From assembly GCA_963921935.1 (NCBI GenBank), contig OY998177.1:8087754-8151753 (forward strand): a stretch of DNA of 64,000 nt, read 5' to 3'. The stretch comes from Galeruca laticollis. Its lineage: Eukaryota; Arthropoda; Insecta; Coleoptera; Chrysomelidae. Made by a program: the position numbers and the translations under genes. Below are positions 55,980 to 64,000 of this stretch, piece by piece; position 1 is the first letter of the stretch; the number at the start of each line of letters is the position of its first letter. The notes under the pieces were generated by a model. It did no database searches and had not been told where the DNA came from. It saw only the letters and a list, made by a program, of their open reading frames with translations.

Positions 55980-56570
55980 AAAAAAGTGCACTCTTAACGT
56001 AAAATTTTCGAGCTTTCGAGGATGATTGTCCTCATCATCAGGAATACTGAAATGGAAAAACAGCATTAAGATACTGTAGTTATTAAGTAAGATACAATAT
56101 AGAAGAAATCGCAACAGGTGCGAACTTACCTACGATATGTACTTGTTGTCACGTTCATCTACTTAACTATTGGTTGGCATTATTGCCTGTCAATTTAATC
56201 CCTCCAAGTTAGAACAATAACGATATCATTTCCTGGCCGGCTTTGACAATAAAAAAGCACTCGTGTTCGTTTGTCTGCAAAATGGTGTAGATGTTGGCTT
56301 TTTTAGTCATATTAATGTGATTGTGTTATTTTAAACCTTTGTTAGTTACCTGTTTCATATTTTAAATATCCGTAGTTTAATTCTAAACAACATAATGGAT
56401 TCAAACCTCAATTCGGAGGTAAGTTCGCACCTGTTGCGATTTCTTCTATATTGTATCTTACTTATCAACTACAGTATCTTAATGCTGTTTTTCCATTTCA
56501 GTGTTCCTGATGATGAGGACAATCATCCTCGAAAGCTCGAAAATTTTCCGTTAGGAGTACACTTTTTTCC
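55980..56570. repeat. Inverted repeat pair with hammerhead-like core
   Basis: Arms 55980-56130 and 56418-56570 are inverted copies, about 95% alike by eye, separated by 287 bases. The right arm contains an intron-like block (GGTAAGT...TTTCAG) upstream of the ribozyme-like motif. Confidence 0.85.
56498..56552 (+). ncRNA. Hammerhead ribozyme candidate
   Basis: CTGATGA (56507-56513) is followed by a strong GAGGA/TCCTC stem II, GAAA (56531-56534) and GCTC (56535-56538), with TTC/GAA closing stem I. All core positions are consistent. Stem III is minimal. The left arm carries the same motif on the minus strand near 56000-56050. Confidence 0.5.
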
Positions 56571-58569
56571 GTTTCTCTTGCTGCATACCCCAATATTCAC
56601 CAGTTATATATATATATATAACCACATATCTTATATCATCAAAGCACATCAGCTGATTGAGAATGTTTAATTTAGTATTTAAATAAATTGAAAGTATATT
56701 AATAAAAGAATCCATAAAAAAAACCACAATCAGAATTAATATTCATATAAAATCATATTATAATATCATTTGTTTAATATAATAAAAAGAGTAACAATAA
56801 AATATAGAGAAATTACCTGAATAGTTTTCTAAAAGTATGAAAACGCATAACAAATATGGAAGAAAACATTGTATCTGCCTAAAATGGATATTTGTTTGTC
56901 ACTAGGGAATCAGCTGTTTATCTGAAAATATAAAAGCTTTAGTAATCAAGTTTAGTACAACTATAAGTTGAATAGTAATAATTATAGTATTTGTTATAAA
57001 TAATTAGACAAATTAAAAATATAAATCCAAGATGACGTAACTCTAATGATATGTCAAAATTCTGTATCAATTTCATAGATTAACAAAAAAGGAAATGGAT
57101 CATAAGATGGTGATAGATATATGTCAATATCTGAACTATAAAATTTGGACAGTTTCAAATAAAGAAACCAAGATATATATATATATATATATATATATTA
57201 GATAAAAGGATTTATGTTATAAACTTAGATATTATTTCAAAGTTATCACAGGTAAAAAAACAAGAATTTACATTGTAATTTCATAGTATTAACCGTGAAT
57301 TTCACCAATTGTCAAAGACTTGTTTTATTTAAATTTGTATATATTAAGGAAAAAACAGACTTCTTTAAGCTAAATTCATAATCATATGTTTTCCAAAAAC
57401 TTCCAAAGTGCAATAAAGGTGAATAGAACTTTATAGCTCGGGAAAGAAAAGCATTGGTGTTAATATGATAGGACAGTGTTGTTAAATTGTAAAGGAAACA
57501 AAGCTTTGTTTGGAACAGTGAAATGGGAAACAAATAGTTTTTTGATCAAAAAATTGACGATCGAAAGAAAGCGTGGGTAGATTGAGCTTGGCGTCGGAAG
57601 GGGATAAGAAGATGATGTAAGTTTTGCAACTAATTTTAAGTTAAATTTCAATAAATACGTATATAAGTTAAAAATTCGTAATATAAATCGAACACCAAAC
57701 ACTTACATATGTTGATATCCAGTTATCCCTGAGAATATCCAAGATTCCTCCAGAAATTATGCAATGTGGTTTCCAGTCGGCGTTTTCCTGTTACTAGATG
57801 TGGTAAAATCCAGAATACAGACTCCAGATCAATCTGTTTTTAATATTATTGGCCAATAATACCAAACGAATTTAAATTCAGTGATTATTTCCATTTGTAA
57901 AATAATTTTGGCGTATATTTGATCGATCAAACTAAAAGAATTTATTAGATTTAAATTTGAGATTAGTAAGAAATTTTCATGAACATTCTTAATTTTGTCA
58001 AGAAATAATGGTGGTACTTACTTGATGAATAATCGTATGAGAAAGTTGCATTTTTATGTATAGATATAATATTTCCAAAAGTATGTGTAGTTTTAGTCAA
58101 TTTCTTCTGAACATTTGATAATATGTATATATAATCCTTGCACATAAATTTTTTTATGATACTTTCCATCACCATTCTTATAAAGAAAACGATTCTGTTA
58201 TATAGATAATATCCATACAATTGGCAAGCATGTATATAAACGTTCGGTTTTCGTTCGCATCATTCCGTTTTAGTTGAGCATGCGCATAGAAGGTTGGATT
58301 GTATAATTTATGACTGTGGTTTTATAATGCCATAGGTGTATCAATTATCTATTTTGAAATAAAATTTTTCTGAAAAAAATTAAATTATTCACAATCAATG
58401 TGTTTCATTTTATTTAATTGAACAGTATATCGCAATTTAAGCTTGAACTCAAAGAGTAGAACGAGTCTCATGCTCCCGAATTGCAAATTAACTGAGCTAG
58501 CTAAGTAAACAACAAACCCAATTAAATAAAATTATAATAATCTATTAATAGAATATAATAATAAATAAA

Positions 58570-58573
<4 letters not shown>
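56571..58573. other. AT-rich non-coding interval
   Basis: It contains a (TA)n run at 57174-57199 and only chance frames. Confidence 0.5.

Positions 58574-58624
<51 letters not shown>
58574..58624. repeat. (TA)n microsatellite
   Basis: About 50 bases of TA directly left of the palindrome. Confidence 0.9.
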
Positions 58625-58629
<5 letters not shown>

Positions 58630-58660
58630 AGAGACAAGTAATCACGGCTGAACTATTAAC

Positions 58661-59436
58661 AAACAAAATTGAAAATATCACGGGGATTGCAGCCTAAATA
58701 ATATTAAATATTCTTGTTATACAAAACCGAGCGCTTTCGAAAGACTATTTCTTTCTTTTTCAAGGTTGCATGTTAGAATTATAAGAAATCAAAGAAAACA
58801 GGATACATACTAATCACCTCCGATTTAAGTTAAAGTTAAAATCAATGCCTCAACATTGAATTAAAATGCAATAGGAAACCTAAAAATTGAAAAAGTGAAC
58901 AAGTAAAAAATTGAAAAATTAAAACACTGAAAAAATTGACACATTGCAAAATTGAGTTTAAATTAACAACATAAATTAATACTTAGCTAAAATCCCTCCT
59001 GAAGGAACACATTTTGGTTTTTTTAACTTCACCACTACTACATCTTGACAGAGAATATTTAAAACTGAATCAGTTTTAAATATTCTCTCTTCCTTCAGGA
59101 GGGATTTTAGCTAAGTATTAATTTATGTTGTTAATTTAAACTCAATTTTGCAATGTGTCAATTTTTTCAGTGTTTCAATTTTTCAATTTTTTACTTGTTC
59201 ACTTTTTCAATTTTTAGGTTTCCTATTGCATTTTAATTCAATGTTGAGGCATTGATTTTAACTTTAACTTAAATCGGAGGTGATTACTATGTATCCTGTT
59301 TTCTTTGATTTCTTATAATTCTAACATGCAACCTTGAAAAAGGAAGAAATAGTCTTTCGAAAGCGCTCGGTTTTGTATAACAAGAATATTTAATATCATT
59401 TAGGCTGCAATCCCCGTGATATTTCCAATTTTGTTT
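58661..59436. repeat. Palindrome with 350 bp arms and a nested hairpin
   Basis: The left arm 58661-59008 and right arm 59091-59436 are near-perfect inverted copies. The 82-base centre holds a perfect 19-base inverted repeat (59050-59068 and 59070-59088) around a single A. (TA)n tracts flank both sides. No coding frame. Confidence 0.9.
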
Positions 59437-59440
59437 TATA

Positions 59441-59604
<164 letters not shown>

Positions 59605-59719
59605 GTAGAGCAGACTGAATTCAACTTAACTAAATTTTTAAACTGAACAACTTCATTTTTAATTTATATGTAGAGATAAAAAGATAACAAGTACAAATAT
59701 TCTTAAAGAAAAGGTAATC

Positions 59720-59926
59720 TTAAGATTTAATTAATGGAGATTGTGACTTTATTAATACATATGCTATGGAAACAAGAGCATCTGTATGTTGTGATAAATT
59801 ATGGTCAATAAGAGAATGAGGTCTTAAAAAAGCAAATTCTCTTAATCTACTAATTACCCTTTCAATATGAATTCTCAAACTCGCTATAATTTTCGTTTCC
59901 ATCACCTCATGCTTTGAAGCTGACAA
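59720..59926 (-). pseudogene. DDE_Tnp_4-type transposase C-terminal fragment
   Basis: IIASLRIHIERVISRLREF followed by DALVSIAYVLIKSQSPLI matches the C-terminus of DDE_Tnp_4 transposases (PIF/Harbinger or ISL2EU-like), where the Glu of HIERVISR is catalytic. Only 60-70 residues survive. It abuts element F. Confidence 0.65.
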
Positions 59927-59934
59927 ACTATTTA

Positions 59935-60492
59935 ATGAGGGTAGAAAGAAACTTACAAAGGAACTTAAATACAGGAAATAATAAAAACTCAGACAGGCAA
60001 AACAATTACATTAGAAATAAGCAATCTAATAATCAAAACCGAAATAATGTAAATAGAAATTTTAATAATACTGACAACAATAACTGGCGTAGATATAATA
60101 ATCAAAATACAAATTATAGACAAAATAATAATTATAATAATCAAAACAATAGAGAACATTTAACTAATTACCCAATAAACAGACAAAATCAAAATAATAA
60201 TAATTCAAATTATAATAGGAATAATAACAGAAACCAAACAAATCGATACAATAACAACAATTCTCAGCTAAATAGAACGAATTCCGAAAATGATTTAAGA
60301 AATAATACACAATTAAATACAAATTATCAAAGACGTGCAAATTTCCAAAGAAGTAGAAGTCTGGATAGAGAGGAGAGAACTAGACGTCCTGAAAATCCAG
60401 AACAACGTGTAGAAACTACACAAACAGGTTCACAAGAGGATGTAGATGTTTCAAACAATCTACATCAGCATTTTCATCAGAGGAGGTTGTGA
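59935..60492 (+). pseudogene. gag: Asn-rich Gag C-terminal part, element F
   Basis: It is about 40% Asn in the middle (runs such as NNWRRYNNQNTNYRQNNNYN), with many Arg and Gln. No CCHC knuckle is visible; the basic Arg-rich end (RRANFQRSRSLDREERTRR) may bind nucleic acid. The capsid region upstream is missing. The protease frame overlaps its end in the -1 direction. Confidence 0.7.
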
Positions 60493-61127
60493 ACAGTGGT
60501 CTGTATAGTTGCATTCGTCCTTATTTGTTTCTGATTTCAGAGGAATGCCTGAAAAAGAAAAATCTAACAAATTTGATAAAAATTAACGCTAAATTAAATA
60601 ATGTTGATATTAAAGCAATAATTGATACAGGTTCTGAAATTTCTCTTATAAATGAAGCAATCATAACTAAACTTGGTTTAGAAACAAATGTAAATACAAT
60701 ACCAAAATTGAATCTAGTCACAATGAACTCGAAAAAAATAACTGAAGTAAATAAATCTATAGTGGTGAGTTTATATTTAAAGGGAAAAGAAATAATAGTA
60801 CAACTTGTGATTGTAAGAAATATGGAATACGATATACTTCTTGGATCAGATGAACTCGAAAAACATCAAGTTAAGATTAACTATGAAAAAAAGTATTTGA
60901 TAATAAGCGGAATTGAATTGGAATTTGAATTAGGAAGAAAACGGAAAATACAAACAAATGAAATAAATTTTACATATGACTATGGAGAAAATGAAGACAT
61001 GAGATTTGAAGAGAATAATTGGAAAGAAGAAGAGGAAAAATTGCAAGGCAATAGAAAGAATTCAATGAAAGTAGGAAGAAATATAAATAAAATTGAATTT
61101 AATTGGAGTGGTATAGATATTGTTTGA
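60489..61127 (+). CDS. pol: Protease region, element F
   Basis: KAIIDTGSEISLINEAII is the aspartic protease active site (about residues 44-60) and EYDILLGSDELEKHQV its C-terminal motif. An acidic Lys/Glu-rich linker follows. It lacks its own ATG at the start (GTG), so it was probably expressed by frameshift from gag. A TGA at 61125 separates it from RT. Confidence 0.8.
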   Translation: MNSGLYSCIRPYLFLISEECLKKKNLTNLIKINAKLNNVDIKAIIDTGSEISLINEAIITKLGLETNVNTIPKLNLVTMNSKKITEVNKSIVVSLYLKGKEIIVQLVIVRNMEYDILLGSDELEKHQVKINYEKKYLIISGIELEFELGRKRKIQTNEINFTYDYGENEDMRFEENNWKEEEEKLQGNRKNSMKVGRNINKIEFNWSGIDIV

Positions 61128-61628
61128 AGTAAGGAATTTAAGAGTGAAGTGAGAAAGTTAATAAAGAAACATGTGGGATTATTTTCTGAAGAATCAAGAG
61201 TTGCGAAGGATTATATTCATGAATTAAAAGTGAGAAATATGGAAACATTCAAGACAAAAAGTTATCCGATACCATACAAATACAAGGAGGAAATGAGAAA
61301 ATTGATAGAAAAATTGTTAGATGATAAAATAATAGAATATAGCACAACACCTTATATAAATCCAGTTGTAATAACAGTTAAAAGTTCAGGAGAATTAAGA
61401 GTTTGTCTGGATGGTAGAGATTTAAACAAACATACAATTCCAGAATACGAATCACCTCTCGCTATAGGAGCCATACTGGGAAGGATTTCAGAAGCCAAAG
61501 TATTCTCGAAAATGGATTTGAGACATTCCTTTTGGTTGATACCATTAGCAGAAAACAGTAGATATTTTACTGGTTTTATGGTTGATGGAGTCGTTTCCAG
61601 ATTTACAGTTGTACCTTTTGGACTATAA
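61128..61628 (+). pseudogene. pol: RT N-terminal half, element F
   Basis: KSYPIPYKYKEEMRKLIEKL, GELRVCLDGRDLN, VFSKMDLRHSFWLIPL (catalytic Asp in MDL) and FTVVPFGL are RT blocks in order. A single TAA at 61626 interrupts PFGL-x-SATTALLKAL, and the frame continues beyond. Confidence 0.85.
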
Positions 61629-62504
61629 TCAGCCACAACAGCACTTTTGAAAGCACTACATAAAATTCTAAATAAATATGAAAATTTTACTCTACATTAT
61701 ATCGATGATATTTTAATTTTCTCTAAAAATGAAACAGAGCACTTAAAACACCTAGAAATGATCTTTGAAGCATTAGATAAAGCTGGACTTAAATTAAACA
61801 TTAAGAAGTGTGCATTTTTCCAAGAAGAAGTGACATATTTAGGATTTAAAATTGACAAAACAGGAGTATCTCTAAGCGAAGGGAGAATTAGGATCATAAA
61901 AGATTATGTAAGACCAACTAATCTAAGAACTTTGAGAGGGTTTCTAGGATTATTACACTATTTTAAAAGACTGATACCGAATGTGACAGAAATGGAAATC
62001 CCATTATTAGAGTTACTCAAGAAAAATACCAGGAGGAAATGGGATGAAAAGAAAGAAGAAGCTTTCAATAACATTAAGAAAACATTTACTGAAAATATTA
62101 AAATTTATCACCCAGATTATAATGAAACTTTAACTCTGAGAACCGATGCATCTTTGCACAGATTCGCCGGAGTATTATTACAGACACAAAAGGGGATAGA
62201 AGTTCCAATTTCATTTGTTTCAAGAACAACAAAACCTGCAGAGAGGAATTACAGCACAAGTGAGCTGGAATTAGCAAGTATTATATTCTGTGTAGATAAA
62301 CTGAGATTTTATTTAATAGGAAATCATTTTAAAATAGAAACAGACAACCAAGCTCTAACCACAATATTAAACAAGTATGGTAACAGAAGAATAACATCGA
62401 TGGGCTTTACTGTTACAAGAATATTCATTCGACATAAAATATCTACCTGGAACGAAAAATATAGTGGCAGATCCTATCACCAGAATGGAGGGAAACAAAT
62501 GTAA
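61629..62504 (+). pseudogene. pol: RT C-terminal half and RNase H, element F
   Basis: FTLHYIDDILIFSKN holds the catalytic YIDD box. VTYLGFKIDKTGVSLSEGRI and LRGFLGLLHYFKRLIPN form the thumb. RNase H has LRTDASLHRFAGVLLQ, YSTSELELASIIFCVDKLRFYL and IETDNQALTTIL. A one-base change near 62400 shifts the end; the true frame joins MADPITRM at 62464. Confidence 0.87.
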
Positions 62505-63723
62505 AATGAAAGGGGAATATAAAATAGGAATTAACATAATGAAAAATACAATGGGAAATTTTACAAATAATAAAATAGTAGAAGATCAACGGAACCTCGA
62601 CAATAAAACAAAACAAAAATCATTAACAAATTCAAATAGTATGTATTATAAGATAATAAATAATCAAGAAGTTTATGTAATAACGAACAATTTGGCAAAA
62701 GATATGTTAAAAGAACTTCATAAGAAATATCATCACATAGGTGTCCGAAAAACAAATAAAATATTCCGAGAATCTTTTATTAGCAAAAATGACCTAAATT
62801 TGTGCAAACAAATAATCAAATATTGTGACATATGTCTATTTGCCAAAGAAAAAAATCATCATAATGAGAATTTAGATAAATCTATTATAACAAAATATCC
62901 ACTAGAACTCATTGCAGTAGATTTCATATCAAATTTGACACCGAGCAGAGAAGGAAACTCTCATATATTCGTAGTTATGGATCATTTCTCAAAATTCACA
63001 GCTGCATATCCTTGCCAAAGAACTAACAAAGAAACAGTTAAAGATTGCCTAACTAAATATTTTATAAAATATGATATTCCAAAGAAATGTCTAATGGATA
63101 ATGCCAGTTATTTTAATAATAAGAATTTACTTACTTGGTTAATGAAATCGAATGTACAACCAATTTACACGAGCATTAGACATCCTTGTGCAAATCCAGC
63201 TGAAAGAATAATAAAAGGAATGGTAAAATACTTAAGAATTTTAGTACACTCAGAACACTCGTTGTGGGAACAAAATTTAGATGAAATCATAGAATATATG
63301 AACAGTGTTCCAAACGAAATAACAGATATAGCGCCAACAATAATAATGAATAACCTACCTGCGAATAGGCCATGGATAAGTGAAGTAAATGGAAAATATG
63401 AAGACATTTTAAAACAAACACAAGAAAGAATTTTAAAGAATGCTCACAAGAACTTGAACAAAAAGAACGACGGACACAAGAAAACAAAATTTAAAAAAGG
63501 AGACTATGTTTTATTGAAAGCACTAAGAATACCTGATAAGAAGAACAACAAATGTTTAAAATCACAGCTACCTTATGAAGGTCCATATGAAATAAATACA
63601 GAAAACGGCATAAATAGTTACGAATCAAAATACCCTGAATCAGAACAAATTCGTGGAGTTTTCCACAAATCGCAACTATACAGATACCATGACCATTCAA
63701 ATGAAAATATACATAGTAGATAA
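62464..63723 (+). CDS. pol: Integrase, element F
   Basis: A 419-residue open frame. Zinc domain HHIGVRKTNKIF..YCDICLFAK. The catalytic core has Asp in IAVDFISNLTP, Asp in CLMDNASYFN and Glu in NPAERIIKGM; all three are present. The C-terminal region has KKGDYVLLKALRIPDKK. The family length is complete. It probably represents the intact C-terminal end of Pol. Confidence 0.88.
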   Translation: MADPITRMEGNKCKMKGEYKIGINIMKNTMGNFTNNKIVEDQRNLDNKTKQKSLTNSNSMYYKIINNQEVYVITNNLAKDMLKELHKKYHHIGVRKTNKIFRESFISKNDLNLCKQIIKYCDICLFAKEKNHHNENLDKSIITKYPLELIAVDFISNLTPSREGNSHIFVVMDHFSKFTAAYPCQRTNKETVKDCLTKYFIKYDIPKKCLMDNASYFNNKNLLTWLMKSNVQPIYTSIRHPCANPAERIIKGMVKYLRILVHSEHSLWEQNLDEIIEYMNSVPNEITDIAPTIIMNNLPANRPWISEVNGKYEDILKQTQERILKNAHKNLNKKNDGHKKTKFKKGDYVLLKALRIPDKKNNKCLKSQLPYEGPYEINTENGINSYESKYPESEQIRGVFHKSQLYRYHDHSNENIHSR

Positions 63724-64000
63724 TAAGAAATAAATAAGATAGATTTAAGTTATGTTATAAAGAAACATAGGAAGTCAATTGAATTAGGAGTAATTTCAAT
63801 TATAATTCAAAATTTGAATAGTGTGAACGTTCACCAAATTATTCTGGAATAAATACCAGAAAAGATTTGTAAAAGTTCAGGGAAAGTTTAGATGATATAT
63901 TCAATAAGAAATAATATATAAAGGTCATAGATATTAAAGATTAAAAATATCATAAGATAAAACAATCATAACAATAATATATGACAACAAATTCAGTTTC
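63724..64000. other. 3' non-coding end of element F
   Basis: AT-rich, without a recognised LTR boundary or polypurine tract. A 3' LTR may lie at or past the window edge. Confidence 0.4.

Larger units (their letters stand above)
59935..63723 (+). mobile_element. Element F: 5' truncated LTR retrotransposon
   Basis: Gag C-terminus, protease, RT, RNase H and integrase follow in order with long open frames. No 5' LTR or Gag N-terminus is seen; the left edge fuses to the DDE_Tnp_4 fragment. Sequence after 63723 may enter the 3' end or LTR, but no partner repeat lies in the window. Codons are strongly AT-biased. Confidence 0.82.

Noticed and set aside
58730..58760. Hammerhead motif around the CTTTCGAAAG segment of the 59 kb palindrome
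   Set aside because: A GAAA-like element exists but no CUGANGA core is found at the right distance.

Overview
This window looks like insect nuclear DNA, almost entirely transposable elements. The evidence is AT-rich intergenic sequence, GT..AG introns, an errantivirus-like provirus (a mostly insect lineage), an arthropod-type (TTAGG)n tract, and tRNA-like PBS sequences. I cannot name the species. I see no intact single-copy host gene, no cellular tRNA or rRNA gene and no CRISPR array. Nearly every coding region is a decayed transposon or retrovirus-like gene.

Layout. 1.0-5.7 kb (+): a Ty3/gypsy-type LTR element with a SAP-like Gag and duplicated zinc knuckles. It has lost protease, reverse transcriptase and RNase H, but carries an extra 3' reading frame that looks like an ADP-ribose macrodomain plus a CCCH zinc finger. 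6.8-17.7 kb (+): element A, an LTR element with a perfect CTTTG target duplication. Its 3' LTR is split by an RNase H-bearing LINE (12.06-17.57 kb, -), which is itself split by a tRNA-derived SINE; a 1.4 kb insertion also interrupts its pol. 17.9-18.5 kb: Tc1/mariner relic. 19.5-21.6 kb: palindromic, AT-rich, non-coding DNA. 22.3-23.1 kb: a 174 bp satellite. 23.1-25.15 kb (+): element D, an LTR plus partial gag. 25.4-25.8 kb: dispersed repeat and a (GT)n tract.

25.85-33.17 kb (-): errantivirus-like gag-pol-env provirus (element E), TSD CGCG. 33.97-37.74 kb (-): element B, same family as A, with LTRs of only about 110 bp, TSD ATCTA. 38.98-40.70 kb (-): a Merlin DNA transposon with introns, TSD ACTCTCTG, plus an extra inverted end fragment beside it. 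42.06-43.44 kb (-): pseudogene of a multicopy uncharacterised family. 45.67-49.21 kb (+): element C, third copy of the A/B family, TSD ACTAG, carrying a second SINE (TSD GGTTGAGTTTAT).

50.43-52.76 kb: two Penelope-like element 3' ends head to head, forming a palindrome with about 1.14 kb arms, each arm with a hammerhead-ribozyme-like core. 53.3-55.8 kb (+): decayed multi-exon transposon-like gene. 55.98-56.57 kb: inverted repeat with a second hammerhead-like core. 58.66-59.44 kb: another long palindrome between (TA)n tracts. 59.7-59.93 kb (-): DDE_Tnp_4 transposase fragment. 59.94-63.72 kb (+): element F, a nearly open gag-pol LTR retrotransposon lacking its 5' end.

The points most worth following are (1) the macrodomain/CCCH accessory frame in the first element, and (2) the LTR-to-leader self-complementarity in elements A, B and C, which suggests self-primed rather than tRNA-primed reverse transcription.
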